DNA of 64,000 nt, taken from assembly GCA_030522415.1 (NCBI GenBank), contig CM060104.1:14853729-14917728 (forward strand), written 5' to 3'. This DNA is from Channallabes apus (taxonomy: Eukaryota; Chordata; Actinopteri; Siluriformes; Clariidae). Positions 1-19,556 of the stretch are shown piece by piece (the first letter of the stretch is position 1; each line of letters starts with the position of its first letter). The notes below the pieces were generated by a model. That model ran no database searches and was not told where the DNA came from. It saw nothing but the letters and a program-made list of their open reading frames with translations. A program made the translations under genes and the position numbers.

Positions 1-743
1 GCCACCTATCTACGTAGACTAATTTACCTACTTTTGAAGCTGGTAACAGGAGAATTCACCCCAGAGCAATACAGAACATCAACAGTTTGTTGATGCTTTC
101 AACTGCAAGCAGACAAGTCATGTTAGATTAATACGGCTGATGATTTCCCTTATTCTACGTACTGAAATGGCTTAAACAGCAGTTTAAGCACCACATTTTT
201 TATTTTCAGTATGTTCAAGCTGTTTATGTTGTTATTGCCTGAACATATTTTCAAGATTAACCTGAACAACACCTTAATAGGTCAAAATGTGCCCCATCTT
301 TCAAATTTATTCATGAATGTCACTGCCACCTGGAAAAACGAATGGCCAACATGTTTACTTTGAAGTTACACTTCATCCACTAACTGTAAAGGACGTGCTC
401 ACTCCCCTTCACTGCATTACATCGAGGACTCCATCACAGACCATGTCTGAACACGACCCCTTTACTAAGGATGCTGGGAAGGTTTAACTGTGAATGTGCA
501 CAAACTTTTTAAATTTCCCTAAATGTTTTATACCGATATTGTTGCGATCAAAAGTGAAGTGCACTTTCTTTAGGTAATAGGAGATACATTTCTGTCTTTG
601 CTTTTTGGATACCATGCTGGAATGGACATTACCTAGATTCTGTTTGAGGATGACGAATGTAACTGGACAGTTTCTTACTGAGCTTTTCCATTACTGCTAG
701 ACATGTTCGATTGATAAACTGGGATTTGGAAATGGTTTACACA

Positions 744-777
<34 letters not shown>

Positions 778-2250
778 AAATTCTCCACAACATAGCGTTG
801 TTTGTACAGGGGTTAAGCGCATGCTGCTGTGTGGTTCTCCGAATGTTTTGCATCACTGATAGGAATATTAATGGACATGCACAGTTACTCATTTTAGATT
901 TTATGTACAGTGACAGAATATAAACAGTTTAATATATTGTCAAAGGCTTTGGGCGTGGGCATTACCTTATGGCTGATGTTCCTTACATGCTCTCAGTAAA
1001 GCATACAGTAGGTAACTGGACATTCAGTAACTATTTTCTGCATCATGCCTTATTTATTTTGAATCAGAACTGAATCAGCATGTACATGTATATTTATTTA
1101 TTTTAAATGAATTGTATTATGTATGGAGAAAAGGTGTTTGTGATGTATCTAAATTAGATCTTTACAGAATAACAACAGTAACATGGACTTATTGAAATCA
1201 GCTTGAGGTGCGACATGTCAATTGAAGTTTTAGCATATGAAATTTTATGAAATTTTAGCGTAGAATATTCATACACAGTCTTGAAGCTGATTGAAAAATC
1301 ACCTACAATGATAATTTTACTGGATGCCACATATTATTTTCTATTATAAAATCGAAAAGTATTTATATATATAATGTGTGTGTGTGTGTGTGTATGTGTG
1401 TAAGATGACATGAGATGTAGAGGACTTTAAAATTGAGAGAAATTTTATTTTTTATTGAATAAATTACTTGAATTCTTGCTCCACTTTATGGAGAACAATA
1501 GTCAGTGCAGTTTCTGTGCAGTTTCTGTACTTACGAGAGGAGGCCGGTCATAACAGTCTGCATTTGCTTGTTGTAGATGCCTTTTTATTTTTTAAGAAAT
1601 ATTACTTGGCAATTTTCTATACAGTCTGATGCCATTATGTGTTTTAATTGGATTGATTTTTCTTTTTTTGTCATATTTTTGCCTTTTGTCTAATAGATGA
1701 ATGATGAAACAAAAGTTTGTTGTTACGTTTTATTTATACTGTTTAGTGTGGATTCAGGTACACCAGCATAATATATGTCTTAATATGGTTTTAAAACTTT
1801 TGCCCGATAACCATGTTTTAGATTCGTTTAATCATTTTCCTTGTGTTGAATAAAGAATGTGAAATGTTTTCATAGCAGATATAAATCCATTTCTGTTTTA
1901 GATTAATGTAATGCATAAATACATTTGTGTAAACCTTCAGCGTGAGAACTAAACATCACAGCGATGCCTGTAAACTCAGTGAATGGCTGGTGTAAATTTT
2001 AAGTTTTAATGTAACATGATTGAAGAATGTATATTGAAGAATGGTCACAAATCTGTTTTTTCTTTGCTTTGCTTTGCATCAAGCAGCCTCACTGTGTTCT
2101 AATTAGTCTGAATGTTGTGTGATTTGAATGAAGCAGTGTCCAGAATGTTGCATACATCTCATTGATTTTTAAATCTTGTCATCTATTTTCTTTTCTTTGA
2201 CCCAATAACCCCATTTGCTCAATAAAGCAATATGATCATTTGGATTTAGT
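1..2250 (+). other. possible 3' UTR of a plus-strand gene beyond the left edge
   Basis: No coding exon is visible. The stretch is AT-rich, free of recognisable transposons, and ends with two AATAAA poly(A) signals on the plus strand at 1849-1854 and 2221-2226. It contains a (CA)n tract near 741-774 and a (TG)n tract near 1376-1391. A long unique AT-rich stretch ending in poly(A) signals fits the tail of a 3' UTR, but this is inference. The sequence does not identify the gene. Confidence 0.3.
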
Positions 2251-2799
2251 GTAATCTAATCTATCATGATGCCCAGTGTCAGCAGCACTTTCACTTACTG
2301 TATTTTATATCGAATAGATTAGTTCCATTAAAGCAACAATTCATGAAAAAAAATCTGGAGCTACCTGGAGAAAACTGTTACAATGCAATAGTTATGTAAG
2401 GAAAATATATTTAATATATAGTGCTAATATATAGTAAATATATCTTTATTTGTTGCAAAGTGCTCAGTTCATGACCTGCCCCATAGTGTATGCATGAGAT
2501 GTGTGTGAGAGAGTGCTTGTTGGGTTAGAGTCTGGATCTTTGTAGAAGCAGTTTAACATGAAGAAATCTTTCCAAGACACTGTCTCACTTGTGGTTTAGA
2601 CGGAGAGAACATATAATGAAGTAATTTGCCTAAATGAGGGTAAAAATTAAATAAAGCAGGTTCTGCATTTATATATAAAATATTATCAATTTTGCCAAAG
2701 CCTGCAGAACAGGGACGATATTGCAATTTGTATGTGCTCTCACAGAACACTGTATGGCGTAGGACCTCGCTTTACTTTTAAAACAGTATCAAGCTTTCA

Positions 2800-3660
2800 T
2801 GGCATGGATTTTCAATAACTGTTGGAAATACTCCTTTGAGTTTCTGGTTCATGTTGACATGATTACATCACACAGTTCCTGCTGATTTGTCAGGTGCACA
2901 TCCATGCCAAAAGTGTTTGACTGAATTTAGATCTCCTTATGGTGAAGACTACTGAAGAATGCTGAACTCATTGCCATGTCCACAAAACCAGTTAGAGACG
3001 ACAGGGTGCGTTATCATGCTGGAAATACTTATTAGGAGAAGTGAAAATTGTGCAGATGAAGATCTGATTGTGAAACTTTGCATCGTTTACACTAATGATT
3101 TCAGGTTACAGTACATTCTGATTACTCCTTGAAAAATATTTGTTGACAAACATTATTTTGGACATATGGTAAAAGTCATGTCTTAGTATATGGGATCTTA
3201 CTATACCACAATTGTACAGTCATAGTGGGACTGTTCTTGGCTGAAAGAAGTAGAACTTCATTTGATCTTCTGCTGTTGTACCTTATCTGTCTATGTTTTT
3301 TTTTTATTCTCAGTGCATACTGAAATGCATTTCTGCTCACCACAAATCTACAAAACGGGTATCTGAGTTGGCTATAGCCTTGCTGTCGGCTTAACCAGCC
3401 TGGCTATTCATCGACAAAGTGAAGCTTCTGCAGATCTGCTACTCAATGGATATTTTTGTCTTTATTGTACCATTGCAACTTTAGAGAATTCTTCCAGGAG
3501 AAGAATCAGTAGTTGTAGAAAAAATTTACCTAAAACTGCTGTTTTGTATCCGTGTCAGTGTATGCACTGTAATGCTGCCACATAATTGACTAATTAAATA
3601 TAGGTAAGAATAGGTGTACAAGTGTTCCTAATAAAGTTCTCTGTGAGTGTATGTTTGTAG
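2800..3660 (-). mobile_element. degraded Tc1-like transposon remnant
   Basis: The pieces around 3320-3420 (ends of a transposase region read on the minus strand) and 3545-3655 (terminal tail ending in cctaataaagttctctgtg) match the layout of a very common fish Tc1-like family. The copy at 56.3-57.1 kb is the same family. No usable reading frame remains. The left limit is vague, because one copy of a local direct duplication (3065-3214) lies inside. Confidence 0.45.
3065..3214. repeat. local direct duplication, copy 1
   Basis: About 150 bases recur in the same orientation at 3810-3976. Shared landmarks in order are tgattgtgaaactttgca, tttcaggtta, acattctgattactc, and tattttggacatatgg followed by aagtcatgtcttagta. 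The two copies differ by scattered substitutions and by an extra segment of about 17 bases near the end of copy 2. No family was recognised. Confidence 0.8.
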
Positions 3661-3809
3661 GTTATATACAATAGGAATGGCAATAGGAACAGCAAGCTCA
3701 GTGACTTTTTTTTTTTAGTAGCAGTACCAGATAGGGAATAATAATAAGGCTTGATCGCAATATTACTGTAGTGTGTTGTATTAAGACATGGTGCAGGATC
3801 ATGACATGG

Positions 3810-3976
3810 TGATTGTGAAACTTTGCATTGTTTACACTGATGGTTTCAGGTTACTGTACATTCTGATTACTCTTCCTTGAAAAATATATGTTGGCAAACA
3901 TTATTTTGGACATATGGCCAAAGTCATGTCTTAGTAAATGGAATCGTACTATTTGAACCCTAATTAAACCACAATT
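3810..3976. repeat. local direct duplication, copy 2
   Basis: Direct repeat of 3065-3214, about 745 bases downstream. It carries an additional short segment (tttgaaccctaattaaa) before the shared end ccacaattg. The Tc1-like tail at 3545-3655 lies between the copies, so the duplication could come from recombination around a repeat or from two copies of one unrecognised element. Confidence 0.8.
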
Positions 3977-4010
3977 GAAGTGTGAAAGCTCTAGTTTGTA
4001 CTTTTCCAGG

Positions 4011-4024
4011 CCACTAGATGGCGC
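4011..4024 (+). promoter_or_regulatory. perfect CTCF-type core motif, intergenic
   Basis: CCACTAGATGGCGC matches the vertebrate CTCF core consensus CCASYAGRKGGCRS at all 14 positions. It lies between the putative 3' UTR at the left edge and the 3' end of grhl2. Binding is not shown by sequence alone. Confidence 0.45.
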
Positions 4025-4689
4025 AAGTGAGTCGTTAAAAAATATCCAAGAATCATTTAAAATGATTCAAATCATTTTTTCAACTGGAAGATGAGAAGCA
4101 GGTGTTAGTGGTGAGGGACATGTGGTGGAGGAGGTTAACTAGGATGGGGAAGTCAGTGATTGGAGAAATTCAGGAGGAACTGAGAGAAGAAGCAAAGGCA
4201 GCTGGGGAGGCAGGAACCTGGCCAGGAAGCAAGAGGAGCAGAACTTCATCTCCTCCTCCTCCTTTTTTTTTTTTAATTTTTTTTTTAAACCTTTTCATAT
4301 ATAATAAGTGAAAAATTAACATTTCCACCCTTTATTAGCTGATACAAATTAGAATTGCTGGCTGGTCAACATTAATTTCTTGTATCCTGAAGTCCTAAAG
4401 TTATCTGATTGTTTTATAATTTCTGCCAGGTTTATGTATTTTGAATAAATTGAAGCTCTCTAACATGAACGCTTGCGACAATAGACAGAGCTCCATTTTT
4501 ACTCTATAGCAGGAGAAAGATTTGCATCCATATGCATCTTTTCTTATGATGTCCACCATTTGACTGAGCTGTATTATGATATCCACTGACTCGCGTGGTT
4601 GAGACAAAATTGTCTCAAAGAACATCTAAAGTTGCCTGTTAGTACTGTTACTATTAGAAGACGGCTATGTGCAGTCAACTATCAACTAT

Positions 4690-5340
4690 TTTCCCCTGCA
4701 AAGTCCAATTGTTGAAAAAAAAGACATGTGCTGAAGAGGTTACAGTTCGCCAAAGAACACATTGACTGGCCTAAAGAGAAATGGTGCAATATTTTGTGGA
4801 CTGATGAAAGCAAGATCTTGGGTCTAGAGGCCGCTTAGTTTGTCAGGCCCCCAAACATTGAATTCAAACCACAGTACTGTGAAGACAGTGAAGAATGGAG
4901 GCACAAGCATCATGATATGGGGATGCTTCTAGTACTATGGTGTTGGGCCTATTTACCACATTTCAGGGATCATGGATCAATTTGAGTACATCAGAATACT
5001 TAGAGGTCATGTTGCCTTATGCCAAAGAGGAAATGGCCTTGAAATGGGTGTTTGAACAAGTCAACGACCCCAAACACACCAGTAAGTGAGCAGCATCTTT
5101 GTTCCAGACCAACAAGATTGACGTTATGGAGTGGCCAGCCCAATCCGCAGACCTTAATCCAATAGAAAACTTGTGGCCGGACATAAAAAATGCTGTTTAT
5201 GAGGCAAAACCAAGAAATGCAGAGGAATTGTGGCATGTATTACAATTGTCACAGATGTGAAGCAGTTCTCAGAAAGCATGGTTATACAACTAAATATTAG
5301 TTCAAAGATGCACAAGAAAGATTAAACTTCAAGCATTTTT
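4690..5340 (+). pseudogene. Tc1-like transposase remnant
   Basis: Read across broken frames, the plus strand keeps hallmark DDE transposase segments. A first-aspartate region reads as LWTDESK near 4795-4815. VNDPKHTS, holding the second aspartate, is near 5060-5083. [15 protein letters not shown], holding the catalytic glutamate, is near 5131-5175. Stops and indels break the frame and the helix-turn-helix N-terminus is missing. The copy is inactive and old. Confidence 0.75.
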
Positions 5341-5544
5341 GTTTAAACCGTAAATTCATCACTTTATAAAGATGGGTGATGACACTGCTATTTTTTTGAG
5401 TGGGCTAATATTTGTTTTTCTTCAATTTAACCTAATACATTTAGCACATTTTTCTTCATGCTGTGATTCAGAACAGAATGCACAACATACACACACACAC
5501 ACACTTTGGGGGTTAATAAATAATGGAACAACCGGCTGACAAAC

Positions 5545-6375
5545 AGTTGCATGGCCAGCTTTTGTTGGTTCTGAGGGTTATATTTGCTTATATTTGTAAC
5601 CTTTTGAGTCCAAAAAGATGTTTATGCAAGTGAAGGTGGCCATCACCATGCTGGAAAACCTACTGTACATGTGAACGAACTCATCAGAGAGATAGCAACA
5701 ACACTGGGAGTGACCAATGCAACAGCTTTGAACTTTGTTAAAAAGAATAAATTAAATGGCAAGCTCAAAAACAGTAAAAGGCCATTGAATAAAAAGTGGC
5801 AACCACAGTAATGATCAAGTAAAGAAATGCCAGATCAGACTTGAGACAAAAAATACATGGAAAAAAGTATGGACAAAAAGGAACAGCTCAGGATGCAAAG
5901 CTTACCACATCATCTTTCAATCATGGTGAAGGCAGTGTTATGGCATAAGCTTGTATAGGTACAGTACCAATGAAGCTGGGTCACTGGTGTTTAGTGCTGA
6001 TAAAAGAACCAGGATAAATTTTTAAATGTCTAGGGCTATACTCACTGCTCAGATTCAGCCAAATGCTGCAAAACTGATATTAATATTGCGGTTGGATCAT
6101 GACCCAAAACATACAGTGAAAGCTACTCAAGAGTTTATCACGAAAAAAAAACAAGGAAAAAAACCCGGAATATTCTTCACTTGCCAAACCTGTTACCTTA
6201 TTTCAACCCAATAGAGCATGCTTTTTACAAACATGCCCGAAGGCAGAAAAACCTACAGTACAAATACCCAGCCACTAATGCAATAAAGGCCGGGCAAAGC
6301 ATCTCATGCGAGGAAACTAAGCATTTGGACATGTCCATAAGTTCCAGATATCAGCCAGTCATTGAGTGAAAGGGA
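5545..6375 (+). pseudogene. second Tc1-like transposase remnant, different family
   Basis: The plus strand holds HDPKHTVKATQEF near 6090-6135 (second-aspartate region), a PIEHAFY segment near 6210-6230 (glutamate region) and a C-terminal segment near 6313-6369 reading EETKHLDMSISSRYQPVIE. An N-terminal stretch with DNA-binding-like sequence lies near 5630-5760. The fragments are in different frames. It lies directly after the 4.7-5.3 kb remnant, so the spacer has taken several Tc1 insertions. Confidence 0.7.
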
Positions 6376-6582
6376 TTTTCATCCAAGTATTGTACTTAAA
6401 GACAATCCTTATGCTTGTAATTATGTTAGCTTGTTCTATTATTTGTGTGTCCATAAAATGTGTTTGTGAAAATGGCTCTAATTTCTGAATGGTTAAAGCC
6501 ACACTTTTGTTAAACCTTTCTGATTTTTTAATTGTAAAACAATGCTAAAGGCATCCAAAATATGCAATGATCTCCTTTGAAT

Positions 6583-6942
6583 GGCGGCGCGGTGGTGTAG
6601 TGGTTAGCACTGTCGCCTTGCACCTCCAGGGTCTGGGTTCGATTCCCCGGCCAGGCTCGATTCCCGTCTCTGTGTGCATGGAGTTTGCATGTTCTCCCCG
6701 TGCTTGGTGGGTTTCCTCCGGGTACTCCGGTTTCCTCCCACAGTCCAAAGATATGCAGGTTAGGCTAATTGGCGTTCCTAAATTGCCCGTAGTGTGTGAT
6801 TGGGTGTGTGCCCTGCGATGGATTGGCACCCTGTCCAGGGTGTACCCCGCCTAGTACCCGAAGTCTCCTGGGATAGGCTCCAGGTCCCCCGCGACCCTGA
6901 ACACAGGATTAAGCGGTATAGAAAATGAATGAATGAATGAAG
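6583..6942 (+). mobile_element. full-length tRNA-derived V-SINE
   Basis: The head has a tRNA-like A box (gtggtgtagtggttagcac) and B box (gggttcgattccc). The central conserved region has the familiar gtttcctcc...ggtttcctccc and caccctgtccagggtgtac blocks, and the tail is a run of (AATG)n. A perfect 13-base target-site duplication, GATCTCCTTTGAA, flanks it at 6569-6581 and 6943-6955, showing insertion by target-primed reverse transcription. The sequence is well preserved, so the insertion is probably fairly recent. It encodes no protein. Confidence 0.9.
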
Positions 6943-6955
6943 GATCTCCTTTGAA

Positions 6956-8316
6956 CAGTTTATATTGAGAAGTGTTTACTACTTAATGCTGTTAAATGGT
7001 GACTATAAATATAAATTAATGAACTTCTCTGCAGCAGAGGTAAGTTTTGGACTTCCTACCCAGTGGTGGTCTTCATGAAAGACAGTTTCTTAACAATAAC
7101 GCACTTAACAATACTGTTCTTGCAAGAACAATTCCGGAACAGCTAACAGCTGTTTTAAATAGCAACTGACTGTTGTTACTTAATTACATAATGCCATACG
7201 GGTTATTTCATACTTTTGAAATATGCAGTATTATTCTAGAATGTAGAAAGTAAATCTCTTCGGTGTGTCCTTTTGACTGGTACTGCATACATTTAAAAAA
7301 ATCATGTATCATGTACAGTATGCTATGTCAAATATCATAACATTTGTTTTTTTAAACTAAAATAAAGAACAAACTGGATAAACAAAAAGGTAACAGTCTT
7401 TGAAATGTTATAACTATACAATACATGTTTAGGATGGTGTTTTACATTAAATATATATATTAAAAAAACTGAAACCATGTTCTCTGAATTACTTGGACAA
7501 CTCTGGCTTCCGATATGATTATTATGTGAAGTGATGCCAATCTATGTACTGAGTAAAAAGATTAATTAAACCTTAGTAACCAAATGTTCACGCCCATTTC
7601 AAAATATATTATGGCTGCAGTACAATATGCTCTCTCATTTTATGTTTGGTTCATTTTAAAGTATTTCCTGTGTCCAAACCACCTACAACTTGTATGCTCC
7701 TCTTACATATGGTGTCCTCTTTTACTTCAGAGCATACAGAGGGTTTTAATTTTATCAGTTCATTAAATTATCTACCTGAACAAGGCAGAAAAATATATAC
7801 AGTTTATTATGTGAATTAAAAATTAAGTAATTCAAAAACACAGAAAATCACACATACTGAAACCATTAATATTTACAATGAAACATACAGTGTATCTTAA
7901 CATAATGTATAGCAAAGAAGAGAAAAGGGGACACAGTGTAGCAAGGTTAACATGTATGACATCTAAGTCCCTATCCAAACCAACTGTGGCTTGTTTTTTT
8001 CCATTTGGCTCATTTTAGAAGATTGGATTAAAAAGCAGAATACTAAAAGCTACTTAAAGAACCTGTTAGGCCGGTTATTATCAGAACACAATGCTACATA
8101 TAAATTGCAGGGAGAATTATATGCTTTCGTGTGAGCTCAAACACAGAAAAAAAAATAGAAGAGCACACACAGGGATTTTGTCACAGTCTGCCACACATTT
8201 ATAAAGACTATTCTCTGCTTAAGTACTCTGCTTTATCCATCTTTGTTTTGTTGTTTTCTAGCTGGTTGATGAGAAAGCTATTGTAAGTCCAATTACATGT
8301 CTTAATAATGCAGCCG
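6956..8316 (-). other. spacer and probable grhl2 3' UTR
   Basis: No coding sequence is seen. On the minus strand the first good poly(A) signal after the grhl2 stop is AATAAA at 7808-7803, which would give a 3' UTR of about 510 bases (8316 to about 7790). The rest, 6956-7790, is AT-rich and featureless apart from short A or T runs. The UTR end is inferred from the hexamer alone. Confidence 0.35.
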
Positions 8317-16913
<8,597 letters not shown>

Positions 16914-17059
16914 GCTTATAAAGGCTTAATCCACCGTTTCTGTTGGGAATCTTGTGCAGGAAGCGGTATAACCTTTCAGTCAGTATAAAAGCGTTCAGAA
17001 GAACGACAGAGCAAACGGTAAACGTTACCTGACTCCTAACATCCGTCTGACATTAGCAT

Positions 17060-17210
17060 TAACCCCGTTCCACCTATATAAACAAAGAAAAATGACTGTA
17101 TGTGGGCGGGAGAAGACTTTCCAAAGATTCAGCGTTCTCCGAGAGACGCCAGCAGGTGACTGTAACGCAGGTGGGTATGAATTACTCAATTAGTGGGCGG
17201 GGCTAGAGTT
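17060..17210 (-). promoter_or_regulatory. grhl2: probable grhl2 promoter region
   Basis: About 150-300 bases upstream of the grhl2 start codon are two GC boxes (GTGGGCGGG at 17102-17110 and GTGGGCGGGGC at 17193-17203) and, on the minus strand, a TATATA element at 17080-17075. The block is more GC-rich than its surroundings, and a SINE and LINE debris begin just beyond 17330. The position fits a core promoter with a short 5' UTR running into the ATG at 16913. No transcription start can be fixed from sequence. Confidence 0.45.
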
Positions 17211-17392
17211 CACTCACTACTGGCGCGCGCTCACCCTGCACGCGGCCTGGTCAGCATGCGCTCTCTCTGCACTGAGTACAAAATGTACTACAGAGAGGCT
17301 GAGGTACAACACCCTAAGCAAGTGCATTGTGTATTACCTAGGTCAAGCCTTTTTTTAAAGAAAAAAAAATTATTATTATTTTTTAAATATCT

Positions 17393-17668
17393 TGGTAAGT
17401 GGGTAGCTTTGTGGTTAGCACTATCGCATTGTACCTCCAGGTTCCTGGATCGATTCCCACCTCTGGCCTGTGTGCAGAGAATGTGCATGTTCTCTCTATG
17501 CTTGGTGAGTGTCCTCCCACAGACATGTGCTGTATGTTAGACTAATTGGCTGTAGTGTGAGTGAATGTGAATGTGTATGTGTGTGTGTCCTATGATCGAT
17601 TAGCACCCTGTCCAGGGTATTCCCTGCCCTAAGACTCCTGGGATAAAGCGATATAGATGATGAGATTT
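17393..17668 (+). mobile_element. diverged V-SINE copy
   Basis: Same layout as the 6583-6942 copy: tRNA-like head (tttgtggttagcac, tggatcgattccc), central gtgtcctcccacag block, and caccctgtccagggtat near the 3' end. It shows more substitutions and short deletions than that copy, so it is older. It lies just upstream of the grhl2 promoter block. Confidence 0.8.
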
Positions 17669-17674
17669 TAGAAA

Positions 17675-18090
17675 GTTGTAATACCCTTTATATTGGTGTT
17701 GGCCAGTCCTCTCTTGCATGGTTGCAGTTGGTGCAAAACACTGCTGCACATTTTTTGTAATGGATACACGTAACCGGCAACACAGAACTCCTGTCCTGGG
17801 ATGCCTATGCAGTTCAGGGTCAAGTTCAAGGTTTTGTTAATAGCCAATACAGCCCTGAATAATCTAGCACCACCATATATTGCTGACCTTTTGAAGCCGC
17901 ACAGCAAATGATCAGCTTTTACTTACGGTTCACAAATCTAGGTTAAAAGAATCTTAGCGACTGTTTGTTTTCAGCAGCAGTCTCTAAACTCTGGAATGAG
18001 CTGCCCCTGTACATCAGGCAGGCACCTACTCTTCCTATTGTTAAAGCTCAACTTAAGACCTTTGATATTTTTTAGCATTTAATACAGTGT
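17675..18090 (+). pseudogene. LINE ORF2 C-terminal remnant (Rex1/CR1/L2-like)
   Basis: Read through broken frames, the plus strand gives the typical C-terminal tail of fish CR1/L2/Rex1-type reverse transcriptases. A WCKTLLHI-like segment comes first, then KFKVLLIANTALNNLAPPYIADLL at 17825-17895. A degenerate form of the LWNSLP motif (ctctggaatgagctgccc) is near 17988-18005, and a final KAQLKTF-like segment near 18045-18063. Stop codons and frame changes show it is dead. It could belong to any of these related LINE groups. Confidence 0.65.
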
Positions 18091-18317
18091 GACGACATAC
18101 TCCTTTCCTGGTTTTTAATTTATCTTTGTTTGTTTGTTGGTTTTATTGTTTTATGTGCTCATTTTATGTAATGAGGGTGGGCTTCTTATTGTTGTTTCTT
18201 GTTTTTATAAAGATTTCATTTTATATTCTTCTTATTGTTTGTTTTTATAGCCTGTTTCTATGTCTGCAACTGTTTTAGGATTATCTGGAAGTTGCGTCAT
18301 GTAAACCAGACTTTTTT

Positions 18318-18348
18318 TCTTGTTAGGTAGAAACACTACCTAACAAGA
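18318..18348. repeat. perfect 13-base-pair hairpin
   Basis: TCTTGTTAGGTAG at 18318-18330 is exactly complementary to 18336-18348, with a five-base loop AAACA. No surrounding gene or recognised element accounts for it. Confidence 0.85.
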
Positions 18349-18529
18349 GATACTTTCTACTTAACGTCCAGATAACCACCCCTGGATGATTAAGACCTTC
18401 ACAGACTATTTTAGGATTGTACAGCACTTTGGTCAACTGTGTTGTGTTAAAAATACTTTAAAATGTAGACCTTGACTTTAATGAGATGCAATATTAAAGA
18501 GCAGTATCCTCTGTGGGAGGCCTGAAGCT

Positions 18530-18820
18530 AACCCTAGGGGATGAGGTGGGGTACACAATGGACAGGGTACCGATCCATTGCAGGGCACATAAGTACACAC
18601 ATGCACTATGAGCAAATTTGTAAACAAGGTACAAGGCGATAGTGCTAATGACTATAGAGTCTAATATTTAAATATTTGTCATTTTTAAATATTAAGAATT
18701 TGCCATGTGTGTCCTGCCATGGATTGGCACCCTATCAAGGTGCACCCTTATTCATGCTCAACGTTTCCTGGCATAGGATCTAGATCCTTGCAACTCTGTA
18801 CAGGTTAGAAAATAAATGAA
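18530..18820. repeat. two V-SINE fragments in opposite orientations
   Basis: 18540-18600 is a minus-strand fragment (complement of the caccctgtccagg region and the following tgcactg block). 18705-18805 is a plus-strand 3' fragment (gtcctgccatggattggcac, then tcctggcataggatc, ending near a degraded (AATG)n tail). Both are truncated and old. Confidence 0.6.
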
Positions 18821-19555
18821 TATCTTTAGCCTCAGATATTTTAGTAGTTCACACTGGCTCTGTTTTAACAGCCCTAATTCATGAGCAAAACAAAGCACCA
18901 TATTATATTTCATCACGCCTCCCCATGTGTTTACTAGAATAAACAAGCACATGTCAACTAACATTAACTGGATTTCATTAGAATTTTGTTTTAATAAAAA
19001 TATAACTGCAATTTTGTGAATATACAATAATCATTCTTAGTTGCCATTAATAAATTCCTAAAATTAAAGAGACACGCAAGTATGGACTACTTTGTGTTTG
19101 TGTGTGTGCATGAGGCTGCACAATCTGTTTTGTTGTTATTCTTCTGTTAGAAGCTTTGAACTATTAGCAGCACTGGTCTTGCTGCATTTGGCAGGCATGT
19201 TGCACTTCAATATTTACAAAAGTAATAGTTACAAAAGAAAGTTATACTGTAACACTCAAGAGATGAATGATCGTTTTGTGCACAAGACACATGAGTTGCA
19301 CACATTGTCCACAGGAAGCTGTTTTGTTTGGTCCCCCTGTTCATGTCCACTTTTCCCCATTCTCCAATCAGACATTTTTTCAAAATCTGTTATAAACTTA
19401 TGGGACCACAGACATATACATTATGCAGTTAATCCCCAGTCCAACATTCTCTACTGGGACAAAACTGTGGCTGGTGGAATTGTAGAGTTTTGCCAAATCA
19501 TCTAAAAAAAATATATAGAATTTTGCCATTTCTGCTTTTTAACACCCTTGGAGGA
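18821..19555. other. unassigned spacer
   Basis: AT-rich sequence with no recognised exon, repeat family or RNA gene. A 137-codon open frame at 19092-19505 on the plus strand has no recognisable domain and lies in ordinary spacer. Confidence 0.5.
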
Positions 19556-19556
19556 A

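Noticed and set aside
6567..6854. Overlapping open frames of about 95 codons on both strands
   Set aside because: They lie wholly inside the V-SINE with its 13-base target duplication and have no protein family features.
19092..19505. 137-codon plus-strand open frame
   Set aside because: No recognisable motif; it lies in spacer between SINE debris and a LINE fragment, and the length is within chance for this amount of sequence.
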